Source: Bacillus benzoevorans
Lineage (GTDB): Bacteria > Bacillota > Bacilli > Bacillales > Cytobacillaceae
Direction: 5' to 3'
DNA: 64,000 bases
NCBI RefSeq assembly: GCF_014207535.1
Contig: NZ_JACHGK010000010.1
Location: forward strand, 1 to 64,000
Notes under the pieces: generated by a model
What the model was told of the DNA's origin: nothing
The model's input: only the letters and a program-made list of their open reading frames with translations
Database searches by the model: none
Shown: positions 51,070 through 60,103 of the stretch, one piece after another
Layout of the letters: every line of letters starts with the position of its first letter
How positions within the stretch are numbered: position 1 is the first letter of the stretch
Program-made: the position numbers and the translations under genes

Positions 51070-51289
51070 AGGAAAATCTAAACAACCCGTATATTTCTTC
51101 TATTTTTTCTTTTTAACTTTGACTTCGGGATATTTTGTATGAAAATTAATTAACCTTAATGATATAATTACAAATTTATATATATAAAATATTATCAACA
51201 TATATTGAAAACACTAAAATAAATTATTAAAATATTTGAATATATTTTTTAGGGGGTAATTATATATTAAAAGATTTATATAAGCATGA

Positions 51290-51325
51290 AAGACCCCTAG
51301 CAAATTACTAGGGGTCTTATTTCTT
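51290..51325 (+). terminator. hairpin between the Spo0E-like and monooxygenase genes
   Basis: AAGACCCCTAG / CTAGGGGTCTT perfect 11-base stem, seven-base loop, then ATTTCTTCT. The genes converge; it lies eight bases beyond the monooxygenase stop, so it may serve both. Confidence 0.8.
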
Positions 51326-51332
51326 CTATGAA

Positions 51333-52544
51333 TTAAGCATTTACTGTTTCTTTAATTAATCTCTTGTAGCCGCCATATAACCAGTCAGCGATTTCATAGT
51401 CTTGAGAAGTTCTTCCTCCAAAGATCATCTTACGCAATTGAATCATAAGTGGATCTTCTGCGTGAAGGACTTCTCCCCATTGACGCGCCGTTGTTTGTAC
51501 CTTTGCAGAACGAGGCTGACGTTCTTTTTGGTATTCTTGGAATGCCTGTGCATAATTTTCGCCATGAATGTGAAGCATATCGGCCAAGTATGAAGCATCT
51601 TCTAACGCTTGAACGCCGCCTTGTGCTAAGTATTGCAGCATTGGATGCGCAGCATCTCCAAGAAGTGTAATATTTCCATCTGTCCAGTTCTCAATTGGAT
51701 TTCTATCAGCCATTGGCCATTTAAATTGACGGTTGATGAATGTTAATGAATGTTGCACGACTGGATGAGAATCGGCAAAACGTCTTTCTAATTCTGCAGG
51801 AGTTCCCCATTCTCTCCAGTTTGGTGAACCTGGCTCATAATCGTAGCTCTTGAATACAACCACTTGGTTATATAGCTCTTTTCTGCGTACTGGATATTGA
51901 ACAAGGTGAAGATTTGGTCCAATCCACATAAATACATCATCAAGATCTAAATCATCTGTGATTTCAGTGATTGGGAGTGTACCGCGATAAGCAACATAGC
52001 CGGAAGGTACAACGTCATCCTGGCTCACATTCGGTCGGGTTTTTGACCAAATTCCGTCTGCACCAATAGCTGCTTTACCTGTAATGGTATCCCCATTTGT
52101 ATCTGTCACAACGACTCCGCCGTCTTTATTTTCCACTTTTTCAATTTGCTGTTTTGTTTTAAGTGTAATGAGTGGACTTGCTTCACACGCTTCTAAAAGG
52201 ACTCTATGTAAGTCAGAGCGGTGCATAACAGCATACGGATGACCATATCTTTGTTTAAAAGCTTCACCTAAGTCCATAGTCGCTAATTCTTCCCCAGTAT
52301 AAACATCTTTTAAAACTAGTCTTTTTGGGAACACAGCAATTTTAGCGATTTCTTCAGATAAACCAAAGCGATCTAACACTGCCATTCCGTTAGGTCCAAG
52401 TTGAAGTCCTGCACCTACTTCACCGAATTGCTGTGCTTGCTCAAGAACAACTGACTTTTTTCCGGATTCAGCTGTTGCAAGAGCTGCTGCTAAACCGCCA
52501 ATTCCTCCACCAATGATTACGATTTCATTTGTTAAATTTGCCAT
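51333..52544 (-). CDS. 3-hydroxybenzoate 6-monooxygenase (FAD-dependent)
   Basis: 403 residues. It would hydroxylate 3-hydroxybenzoate to gentisate with NADH and O2. FAD loop IIGGGIGGLAAALATAESG at the N terminus, GADGIWSKTRPNV (DG motif) near residue 158, the second FAD motif LLGDAAHPMLQYLAQGGVQA near 290. HLVQYPVRRKELYNQVVVF and the C-terminal region match NagX/MhbM-type enzymes. Salicylate hydroxylase is a close alternative. The start at 52544 follows AAAGGGGATAGGG. No gentisate dioxygenase is adjacent, so the next step must lie elsewhere, unless the cupin/FAH pair at 37-39 kb takes part, which I doubt. Confidence 0.85.
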   Translation of the reverse strand: MANLTNEIVIIGGGIGGLAAALATAESGKKSVVLEQAQQFGEVGAGLQLGPNGMAVLDRFGLSEEIAKIAVFPKRLVLKDVYTGEELATMDLGEAFKQRYGHPYAVMHRSDLHRVLLEACEASPLITLKTKQQIEKVENKDGGVVVTDTNGDTITGKAAIGADGIWSKTRPNVSQDDVVPSGYVAYRGTLPITEITDDLDLDDVFMWIGPNLHLVQYPVRRKELYNQVVVFKSYDYEPGSPNWREWGTPAELERRFADSHPVVQHSLTFINRQFKWPMADRNPIENWTDGNITLLGDAAHPMLQYLAQGGVQALEDASYLADMLHIHGENYAQAFQEYQKERQPRSAKVQTTARQWGEVLHAEDPLMIQLRKMIFGGRTSQDYEIADWLYGGYKRLIKETVNA

Positions 52545-52978
52545 ATCCCTATCCCCTTTTTTAAAAATTTTCCCCATTAATAGATTTACTTTGGTCCAAG
52601 ACATATTTTTATGAAAATTTTAATTAACTTAATCATGCTAATGAGCAATGATTATCCTAATACCCTAAACTCATTTTTACCTTTTCATAAATAGGATTAA
52701 GAAGTTAATATAAAATATTCTACAAATAGTGAACCTAGTTCTCTATCGGTAATTTTATTTTATTATCAAGATAGTTTAAATGTCAATAATATTCTGAATA
52801 TTTTTTAGATTTGTTTTACCTCGTAAAAAGAGCGGTTTAGACTAGCTGAGTGGAACTTGAAAGTTTTAAAGCGATTGGAACTCTGGAAAGAATTTTAACA
52901 CAATGTTTTTAGTTGAATATCGGATGATTAAGCCCACTTAGGGAAAACTAAGCAAAAAATGCTGAAAGGGGTATGAAG
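52545..52978. other. divergent promoter region, monooxygenase and yugN
   Basis: About 430 AT-rich bases between two divergent genes. Contains the promoters of both but no inverted repeat, RNA gene or open frame that I can support. Confidence 0.5.
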
Positions 52979-53380
52979 ATGAATGAAATACCTTCCAAAT
53001 TAGAAGGAATGCAATTTGATTTATATGATCTGGAGCTTTCCCTAAAGCCGCTTGGCTATACAATTGGAGGAAATTGGGATTATGATCATGGTTATTTTGA
53101 CTATAAATTTAATGACGAGGACAGCTATCAATTTGTCCGGCTGCCGTTTCGTGCCATAGAAGGTCAATTAGACTCACCGGGATGTAAGGTGGTGCTTGGG
53201 AGGCCTTTTGTCTTGTCCCATCGGTATCAAGAAGGATTAGATGACCATGCCATGATTGGTAATTTTTCGGCATCCATCAATCAATTTTCAGAACCAGTGG
53301 ATCCAGATGCCTCCCTTTCCGGGGATAGTGTCCATATCGGGAAAAATATTGTGCAAAAATTGGAGGAAACCTTGCTGTAA
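52979..53380 (+). CDS. yugN: YugN-like family protein
   Basis: 133 residues. EIPSKLEGMQFDLYDLELSL at the start and LGYTIGGNWDYDHGYFDYKF near residue 26 match YugN of Bacillus; GLDDHAMIGNFSASINQFSE follows. Function unknown, no catalytic motif. The ATG at 52979 is properly spaced from AAAGGGG; the ATG six bases earlier is too close to it. Confidence 0.85.
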   Translation: MNEIPSKLEGMQFDLYDLELSLKPLGYTIGGNWDYDHGYFDYKFNDEDSYQFVRLPFRAIEGQLDSPGCKVVLGRPFVLSHRYQEGLDDHAMIGNFSASINQFSEPVDPDASLSGDSVHIGKNIVQKLEETLL

Positions 53381-53402
53381 TAGTGGAATAAGCACAAATA
53401 AA

Positions 53403-53431
53403 GGTTAACGGGAAGATTATGTCCGTTAACC
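53403..53431. other. hairpin downstream of yugN
   Basis: Perfect GGTTAACGG / CCGTTAACC with an 11-base loop and no T-run, 20 bases after the yugN stop. Role unknown; possibly mRNA 3'-end protection. Confidence 0.45.
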
Positions 53432-53454
53432 GATCTAAATTGTAAATAAACCTA

Positions 53455-53499
53455 AAAAAGGGATTGAGTCCTGTATAGTACAGAATTCAATCCTTTTTA
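53455..53499. terminator. bidirectional terminator between yugN and the GH3 gene
   Basis: AAAAAGGGATTGA / TCAATCCTTTTT with an inner CTGTA/TACAG stem; T-runs on both strands. Confidence 0.88.
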
Positions 53500-53515
53500 A
53501 TATTTCTATCTGCCG

Positions 53516-55720
53516 TCAGGAAACGACTACCGTGGCTTTGCAAGGTGTATCCTCACTGGAGGTGCCGAGGTATACCGTGTATTCGCCAGGTTTCACCACA
53601 AAGTCTCGTGCGCAGTAATCCCACACACTCAGCGGATGGTTTGTGGCGGATGGGTCAATCATGATGATGACTTCTTGTGACTGCTCCGGCTCGAGAAACA
53701 CCTTCTGGAAACCGACCAGGCGTTTAGGCGGCTGCCCTGTGACCGGAATGCCAAGATAAACCTGGACGACTTCGGCCCCGGCGACTTTTCCTGTGTTGGT
53801 CACAGTGACCCTCACAGTGACCGGGGACTTGCTGTCCGCTTGGGCTGGCGTTACCGAGAATTCGGAAAGTGCAAAGGACGTATAGGACAGACCAAAGCCG
53901 AACGGAAATAGCGGTTTGATCCCCTGTGACTGGAACCAGCGGTACCCCATGTTAAGACCCTCGGAGTAACGGATGACCGGGAAGCCGTTGCCTTCATCGG
54001 TGCCGGGATAACGTTCAGGGTGACCGGCGTACAAGAGATCATCTTCTGACACTGGGTAGGTAGTAGGCACCTTTCCAGATGGATTTACCACACCGAAAAG
54101 CAGATCGGCGACGACATGACCATCTTCAGTACCTTGATTCCACGCTTCCAGAACCGCAGGAGCTTTGACAATCCATGGCATCAACACAGGGCTCGAGTCT
54201 TTCGTAACGACTACTGTTGGCGTGTCGACTTCCAGAAGTTCATCGAGCATGCGGTTCTGATTGTTAAGCATATTCGGACTAGGTAAATCAGCACCCTCGG
54301 ATGCGACCAAGCCCGCCATCAAAATGACGAGATCGGCTTCTGCAGCAGCCGTCTTCGCCTCCCCAATGTTCGCCAGGTCCTTAGCAACGGTGACCTTGCT
54401 GACCAACGCGTTAGAACCAAGACTTTGCAGGACCTCCTGCATGCCCTCTACCGGTGGAACCGTGTAGAGCGGGACTACCTTGGACGAACCGCCGCCGCCA
54501 TTGCAGGCGTCATCAACGAACTCGGACTGACCGATAATCACGATAGTGCCGTAGGCTTTCGGGTCGAGCGGCAGCATCCCGCCGTCATTTTTCAGGAGAA
54601 CCGCTGTCTGAGAGCCAATTTTTCTGGAGATTGCTCCATGTTTCTTAGCATCAATGACACCCGGATTGTAAGGACGCTCGAACTGACCGAAACGGAACAT
54701 TTGGGTGAAACGGCGAACCAGCGCCCGGTCGACGGTCTGAATCTCGAGGCTTGTGTCCTCAAGTGCATTTTTGATGTTGGTCTCGTTGCACCACTTAGCG
54801 TCCGGCATTTCATGGTCCATGCCTGCGTTCAGTGAACCGGCGCAGGAGCGGCAGGACCAGAAGTCGGACTGCACGTAGCCTTGGAAACCCCATTCGTCCC
54901 GGAGAATGTCATTGAGTATGTAGCGGTTCTCAGTGGCATAAACGCCGCGAACGCGGTTGTAGGCGCTCATCATTGCAGCGATATCGGCATCTTTGACGAG
55001 CATTTCGAACGGCAGCAGGTACAGCTCGCGCAGCACGTGCTCATCGACCTCGACACTGGTGCGGAAGCGCTCGTATTCTTGATCGTTGACCACATAATGC
55101 TTGCCCATGGCAATCACATCATGTGCCTGAATTGCCTTGGTCACCTCGACACCCATCACCCCAGAAAGGTACGGATCTTCTGAGAAGTACTCAAAGTTAC
55201 GACCGGCAATCGGGGTTCGGTGCAGACAAACTCCCGGACCTTCAAGCACGTGCTGTCCCAGCGTTGCGGTCTCTGAACCGATAATGTCCCCGTATTCACG
55301 GGCAAGTCCAGGATCAAAACCGGCAGCCAGAGCAATAGACATTGGCAATGCGGTAGCGGGCGGGCTCGGATGTCCATCGCCCATGCCTACACCGACAGGG
55401 CCGTTGGTAATTCGAAAGCGCGGGATACCAAGCTCCTCGATCCCTTTTACATGGCGCTGTACTTGGATCTGGGCCATGAGCTGCTCTTGCTCCTCCGCGC
55501 TCATGGCATTCATTTCATCCGCAGTCGGCAAGGCGTAGATGTTGATTGTCTCCATTGCTCCATGAAGCTGGGCGAGCTTTTGCTCCAAGGTCATGGCGGC
55601 TACGAGTTTCTCGGCACGCTCACGGGGTGACAGCGACTTATCCATCCACGGAAATGAACCATTGTGAGAGCTATGTGCCAACACATTCAGTTCGGGGGTA
55701 GTAGTATGTTCATTATTCAT
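53516..55720 (-). CDS. glycoside hydrolase family 3 beta-glucosidase-like enzyme
   Basis: 734 residues, no signal peptide, so cytosolic. The GH3 N domain has KHYVVNDQEYERFRTSVEVD and MMSAYNRVRGVYATEN, with the nucleophile Asp in FQGYVQSDFWS near residue 284. The (alpha/beta) sandwich C domain has NNQNRMLDELLEVDTPTVVV. A fibronectin-III-like domain closes the protein (LFPFGFGLSYTSFALSEFSV, then TVTNTGKVAGAEVVQVYL). Substrate probably a beta-glucoside or other glycoside. The gene is clearly richer in GC than everything around it, with many G/C third positions, which points to acquisition from a higher-GC donor. GAGGAG precedes the ATG. Confidence 0.92.
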   Translation of the reverse strand: MNNEHTTTPELNVLAHSSHNGSFPWMDKSLSPRERAEKLVAAMTLEQKLAQLHGAMETINIYALPTADEMNAMSAEEQEQLMAQIQVQRHVKGIEELGIPRFRITNGPVGVGMGDGHPSPPATALPMSIALAAGFDPGLAREYGDIIGSETATLGQHVLEGPGVCLHRTPIAGRNFEYFSEDPYLSGVMGVEVTKAIQAHDVIAMGKHYVVNDQEYERFRTSVEVDEHVLRELYLLPFEMLVKDADIAAMMSAYNRVRGVYATENRYILNDILRDEWGFQGYVQSDFWSCRSCAGSLNAGMDHEMPDAKWCNETNIKNALEDTSLEIQTVDRALVRRFTQMFRFGQFERPYNPGVIDAKKHGAISRKIGSQTAVLLKNDGGMLPLDPKAYGTIVIIGQSEFVDDACNGGGGSSKVVPLYTVPPVEGMQEVLQSLGSNALVSKVTVAKDLANIGEAKTAAAEADLVILMAGLVASEGADLPSPNMLNNQNRMLDELLEVDTPTVVVTKDSSPVLMPWIVKAPAVLEAWNQGTEDGHVVADLLFGVVNPSGKVPTTYPVSEDDLLYAGHPERYPGTDEGNGFPVIRYSEGLNMGYRWFQSQGIKPLFPFGFGLSYTSFALSEFSVTPAQADSKSPVTVRVTVTNTGKVAGAEVVQVYLGIPVTGQPPKRLVGFQKVFLEPEQSQEVIIMIDPSATNHPLSVWDYCARDFVVKPGEYTVYLGTSSEDTPCKATVVVS

Positions 55721-55910
55721 GGGGGAACTCTCCTCACAGTATTTTAAATAGTAATTACAAAGTGCCTGATTATACCCTATTTCAATTATTACTAATATCT
55801 TCAAAATTAGTTTCTTTAAAAAAACATGACCTCCTCGTAATCTTTACCATTTGCCAATTGATATATGCATGAGTAGTTTAACGTCATAAAACACGTGAAC
55901 TGCCTTCTAT

Positions 55911-55934
55911 TTAATTGTGCATATGCACAATTAA
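55911..55934. promoter_or_regulatory. 24-base perfect palindrome, likely operator
   Basis: TTAATTGTGCAT and its exact complement. A partial copy, ATGTGCATATGAAC, starts at 56101. It lies between the GH3 gene and the glycerate permease, so either could be controlled. CdaR, encoded 3 kb away with the glycerate genes, is a candidate binder (inference). Confidence 0.55.
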
Positions 55935-55979
55935 AATAGTTGGATGATCAATTGTTTAAGAGGATGTACGGGATTAAAA

Positions 55980-55993
55980 TGAAAACGTATTCA
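55980..55993 (+). promoter_or_regulatory. possible CcpA cre box
   Basis: TGAAAACGTATTCA matches the cre consensus at all but one position, about 250 bases upstream of the glycerate permease. Catabolite repression of glycerate use is plausible. Confidence 0.4.
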
Positions 55994-56242
55994 AGTGAAG
56001 GAGATTTAATAAAAAGGTGGGTGAGACAAAAAAATTGGTTTTTTCTTAAGAACTATTACTGAGTCTGCTGGATTATTGCACAGAAAAGGAAAAAGAATAG
56101 ATGTGCATATGAACTAACTGCCATCACTTGACAGAATGATAGATAGAGTCTCTGGTTTCCAAACGGCTGTATTTAATTTAGTAATTGAAAAAGCTATGTT
56201 TAAGTAAAGCTGAGTGAATACCATATAAAGGAGGACGAAAAA

Positions 56243-57535
56243 ATGGAATTTGAATTAAGCTGGATAGGTGCCTTATGCGGACTAGCCCTTGCAATCATCT
56301 TAATCTTATTTAAGCTGACCCCAACGTATTCTTTAATTTTAGGGGCTGTAGTCGGTGCGTTTATCGGTGAAGCCAACTTTACCGAAACAGTTACAGTGTT
56401 AATTACTGGTATTCAAAGTGTCATGGGTACTGTTATTCGAATTATTGCTGCTGGTGTATTTGCCGGTGTTATGATGAAATCGGGAGCAGCAGAACGAATA
56501 GCCCAGTTTATAGTTGATAAACTTGGCGGAACAAAGGCGATGTTATCGCTGGCGCTGGCAACGATGATTATTACAGCTGTAGGAGTATTTATTCCTGTTG
56601 CTGTATTGATTGTCGCCCCAATTGCTTTATCTGTTGGTAATAAAATGGGGTATTCGAAAATAGCTTTGCTTGTTGCTTTGTCCGGAGGAGGAAAGGCTGG
56701 TAATATTATTTCTCCAAATCCGAACACGATTGCAGCAGCAGGGGGATTTGGTCTTGATGTAAATCAGGTTATGATTGGCGGATTTATTCCTGCTGTTTTT
56801 GGTATTATTGTGGCGGTTATTCTCGCATCATCGATTAAATTTAAAGGTACAAAGGTAACAGATGAAGAAGCGAAGGAATTAGAAAAAGATAACTCTAATC
56901 TACCAACCTTATCAAGGTCTCTCGTCACACCGATCATTGCCATTGTTCTATTGATGATTAGTCCGATTGGGGCCATAGCTGGAAGTGATTTTCTTGCTAG
57001 TTTAAAAATTGACTCCCTGTTTATTTTGCCATTTGCCGGTGTAATAGGTACTTTGGCGCTTGGAAAGAGAAAAGATTTATTGGATTTTTGTCAATCCGGT
57101 TTAAATAGAATGACCCCAACGATCTTAATCATTATTGGTGCCGGTGCCATAGGCGGATTAATTACCGCATCAGACTTACCAGCTCAGGTTGTGGCATTAA
57201 TTGATTCCGCGGGTATTTCAGGTACATTCCTGGCTCCAATTGCAGGTATACTGATGGCTGCAGCAACAGCTTCTACTTCAACAGGTGTTATTTTAGCAAC
57301 AGGTTCATTTGGCGATGCCATATTAGATACGGGTGTTTCAGCGATTGCAGCGGCAGTAATGACTCATGCCGGAGCCACAGTTATTGACTCCTTACCGCAT
57401 GGAACGTATTTCCACGTTACACGTAATGCATTTAATATCAGCATGAAAGATAGAATGAAGGTCGTTGGATACGAAGTGATTGTAGGTTTAACTATGACCA
57501 TTATTGCAACCGTTTTATACGGATTTATTTTATAA
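56243..57535 (+). CDS. GntP family permease (glycerate/gluconate type)
   Basis: 430 residues, about 12 membrane segments. GntP-family blocks: VALSGGGKAGNIISPNPNTI near residue 147, IIGAGAIGGLITASDLPAQV near 295, and AAVMTHAGATVIDSLPHGTY near 373. Adjacency to glycerate kinase indicates glycerate uptake rather than gluconate. AAAGGAGG before the ATG. 20 bases separate it from the kinase gene, so they form an operon. Confidence 0.9.
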   Translation: MEFELSWIGALCGLALAIILILFKLTPTYSLILGAVVGAFIGEANFTETVTVLITGIQSVMGTVIRIIAAGVFAGVMMKSGAAERIAQFIVDKLGGTKAMLSLALATMIITAVGVFIPVAVLIVAPIALSVGNKMGYSKIALLVALSGGGKAGNIISPNPNTIAAAGGFGLDVNQVMIGGFIPAVFGIIVAVILASSIKFKGTKVTDEEAKELEKDNSNLPTLSRSLVTPIIAIVLLMISPIGAIAGSDFLASLKIDSLFILPFAGVIGTLALGKRKDLLDFCQSGLNRMTPTILIIIGAGAIGGLITASDLPAQVVALIDSAGISGTFLAPIAGILMAAATASTSTGVILATGSFGDAILDTGVSAIAAAVMTHAGATVIDSLPHGTYFHVTRNAFNISMKDRMKVVGYEVIVGLTMTIIATVLYGFIL

Positions 57536-57555
57536 AACAAAAGAGGTGTAAAAAA

Positions 57556-58692
57556 ATGGGGAAAACCTTTTTGTTAGCTCCTGATTCTTTTAAGGAAAGC
57601 ATGACAGCAAAAGAAGTTTGTGCAGCAATGGAAATTGGAATACGAAGAGCAATCCCGGATGCCGAATGTATTTATGTGCCAATGGCAGACGGAGGAGAAG
57701 GAACGGTACAATCATTAGTGGATGCAACCGGAGGGACCATTATTAACAAGGAGGTTACCGGTCCGCTTGGTACACCTGTGATGGCGCAATATGGCATTTT
57801 GGGCGATGGTAAAACGGGTGTGATTGAAATGTCTTCAGCAAGCGGGATTCATTATGTTACAAAAGAAACAAAAAACCCTCTCATTACAACAACCTTTGGA
57901 ACAGGGGAATTAATCAAGGATTGTGTTGAGCGGGGAATCTCAGAAATTATTTTAGGAATCGGCGGAAGTGCCACAAATGATGGCGGTACCGGTATGGCAG
58001 CAGCATTAGGGTATAAATTTTTAGATGGGGATGGAAAAGAACTTCCACAGGGAGGCGGCTATTTAAGCGGGTTAGTTCATATAGATGGTTCTAATGTAAT
58101 GAAGGAATTAGAAAATGTTACTATTTTGGTGGCATCTGATGTAACAAATCCATTATGCGGCGAGCACGGAGCCTCTGTTGTATTTGGCCCGCAAAAAGGT
58201 GCTACTCCAGAAATGGTGGAAATTCTCGATTGCAATTTACAGCATTATGGCGAAATCGTACAGCAACAATTAAGTGTGGATATTTTAAATGTGCCGGGAG
58301 CGGGTGCAGCAGGCGGTCTGGGTGCAGGATTGTTAGCCTTTACGAATTCAACGATGAAAAAGGGAATAGAGATTGTCATGGAGTATACGAATTTAAAGGA
58401 AAAACTGAAACTTGCTGATTACGTCATGACGGGTGAAGGCGGTATTGACTTCCAAACAAAATTTGGAAAAGCACCGTTTGGGGTTGCCCAGGCAGCTAAA
58501 AGTGTAAATAAAAATATAAAAGTAATCGCTTTAGCCGGATATATAGGTAAAGATGTTGAAACATTATATGATGAAGGATTTGATGCTATTTTTGGCATCG
58601 TACCAGGCGCCTCGGATATCGATGCCTTATTAGCACAGGGAAAACAAAATGTTATTCGTACTTCTGAAAGTGTCGCTAGATTATTGAGATAG
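57556..58692 (+). CDS. glxK: glycerate kinase
   Basis: 378 residues. Phosphorylates glycerate with ATP for entry to glycolysis. LLAPDSFKESMTAKEVCAAM at the start, YVPMADGGEGTVQSLVDATG near 41, LGIGGSATNDGGTGMAAALG near 133, and TGEGGIDFQTKFGKAPFGVA near 294 are the GarK/GlxK signatures. AAGAGGTG precedes the ATG. Second gene of the permease operon. The convergent CdaR gene follows a shared terminator. Whether it makes 2- or 3-phosphoglycerate cannot be read from the sequence. Confidence 0.94.
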   Translation: MGKTFLLAPDSFKESMTAKEVCAAMEIGIRRAIPDAECIYVPMADGGEGTVQSLVDATGGTIINKEVTGPLGTPVMAQYGILGDGKTGVIEMSSASGIHYVTKETKNPLITTTFGTGELIKDCVERGISEIILGIGGSATNDGGTGMAAALGYKFLDGDGKELPQGGGYLSGLVHIDGSNVMKELENVTILVASDVTNPLCGEHGASVVFGPQKGATPEMVEILDCNLQHYGEIVQQQLSVDILNVPGAGAAGGLGAGLLAFTNSTMKKGIEIVMEYTNLKEKLKLADYVMTGEGGIDFQTKFGKAPFGVAQAAKSVNKNIKVIALAGYIGKDVETLYDEGFDAIFGIVPGASDIDALLAQGKQNVIRTSESVARLLR

Positions 58693-58710
58693 AAGGCTTT
58701 CATCCAGACA

Positions 58711-58752
58711 AAAAAAATCAATGGGTTCTTCAGAAGACCCATTGATTTTTTT
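58711..58752. terminator. bidirectional terminator, glycerate kinase and cdaR
   Basis: AAAAAAATCAATGGGT / ACCCATTGATTTTTTT 16-base perfect arms around a ten-base loop. Confidence 0.93.
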
Positions 58753-58761
58753 ATCGATTCC

Positions 58762-59793
58762 TTATTGTATTCGATTAATCAGGATAAATATCAGTTCGGT
58801 TAATTCTAAAATGTTTTTTGGATTTTTGCCGGTTATCTTATGGATTCTTTCTAGTCTGTAGTTCAAGGTATTCCGATGGATAATTAATTGATTCGCTGCC
58901 TCATTAATGTTCAAGTTGCAAATGATAAACGTCTGTAACGTTTTAATCAATTCATCATTTTCCATTAGTTGGGGTAAATGAACCGTCTTTTTTTCATTTA
59001 TAAGCCATTCGGATAAATCAGCAATAAACTCACAGTCTGCATATGAAATCGTTTTTTCGCTCGGTAATAATCCTTTTATTACCCGCATGGCAGATATGGA
59101 TTGCCTATAACCTTCAGAGATTCGATTATTTGTTTTGCTGACAGCAATAAATGCTTCGGCATGCTGGTTTTGTATCTGCCTAGTGATGGATTCGATAATA
59201 GTCGTTTCCTGGACCACTATACATTGAGAATGATTAGAAATTTTAAATGATGGATAATAAGCTGAGACAGATAGTTCTTCGTTGATTTCATAAGGAAATT
59301 CAATATATATTATTTGAGCAGGGTTTGCTAAATTGATATGGTAGGTCTGTGCTTGGTTTATAAGTTCCCTCGTATAAACGGTATCGGGGTTAATGATTAA
59401 ATGAAGAAACTCTTGCCTGCGATATCTTTCAATATTTTCTTTTTGTAAAGCTGCACTTTGCTCAATTAACAAAATGACCGTAGATTTCACAAGGTTTCCG
59501 AAAGGTCTGGTTTCCTCTACATCACCGCTGATTCCCACTACTCCGATGATTTCATGATTCATTTCGATTGGTAAATTAATCCCCTTTTTTTCATACTTTT
59601 TATCGATTTGAATTTCAACGATTTTTCTTTGTTTTATGGCTTCTAATGCACCTTGGTGTAATGTCCCGATTCTTTCCTTATTGCCGCTCCCGATAATAAT
59701 TCCTTCCTTATCCATGATATTAATATTGTACGGTATATCCTGCATCATTTTGTCCACAATTTGCTGGGCCTGTTTTTTTGTTAATTGGTACAT
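58762..59793 (-). CDS. cdaR: CdaR family transcriptional regulator
   Basis: 343 residues. N-terminal sugar-diacid-binding domain (LTKKQAQQIVDKMMQDIPYN, then GIIIGSGNKERIGTLHQGAL), a middle region, and a C-terminal PucR-type helix-turn-helix (NINEAANQLIIHRNTLNYRL, then ERIHKITGKN near residue 320). The start at 59793 follows AAAGGAG. Members activate glycerate, glucarate or allantoin genes. Placed next to the glycerate permease and kinase, which it probably activates. The palindrome at 55911 could be its site. Confidence 0.9.
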   Translation of the reverse strand: MYQLTKKQAQQIVDKMMQDIPYNINIMDKEGIIIGSGNKERIGTLHQGALEAIKQRKIVEIQIDKKYEKKGINLPIEMNHEIIGVVGISGDVEETRPFGNLVKSTVILLIEQSAALQKENIERYRRQEFLHLIINPDTVYTRELINQAQTYHINLANPAQIIYIEFPYEINEELSVSAYYPSFKISNHSQCIVVQETTIIESITRQIQNQHAEAFIAVSKTNNRISEGYRQSISAMRVIKGLLPSEKTISYADCEFIADLSEWLINEKKTVHLPQLMENDELIKTLQTFIICNLNINEAANQLIIHRNTLNYRLERIHKITGKNPKNILELTELIFILINRIQ

Positions 59794-60103
59794 CTTAATA
59801 ACTCCTTTGTCATGAACCACTGTGTTTTCTTATTATTTCTAATTGATGTGGTTCAATCAATCCATTTAACAGAAAGTTTCATTGTTTGTAAATTCTTTAT
59901 TTTTCCTCTCAGACAACTGTTCTAAGGGGATCTTTATTTCTTGACCTATGGGAGAAGACGCCATGCGAGGGGTTTTGTTTGGAATATAGGCTTATTATTT
60001 GTTAGTCTAGTAGAAAGAGAGAAATGATCGTGGTTGAACATTAATATTAGTCGAAGTTGAAAATATATATATAGAGGAGAAACTCGAAAAAGAGGTAATA
60101 TTT
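59794..60103. other. intergenic region before the prenyl synthase gene
   Basis: About 310 bases upstream of both divergent genes. AT-rich with no hairpin, RNA gene or operator I can support; it must contain promoters for cdaR and the prenyl synthase gene. Confidence 0.45.

Noticed and set aside
54425..54835. Long plus-strand frame inside the GH3 gene
   Set aside because: It is the antisense shadow of a GC-rich coding gene, with no start signal or protein motif.
55935..56220. Short frame MKTYSSEGDLIKRW before the glycerate permease
   Set aside because: Only 27 codons with no ribosome site and no recognisable family.
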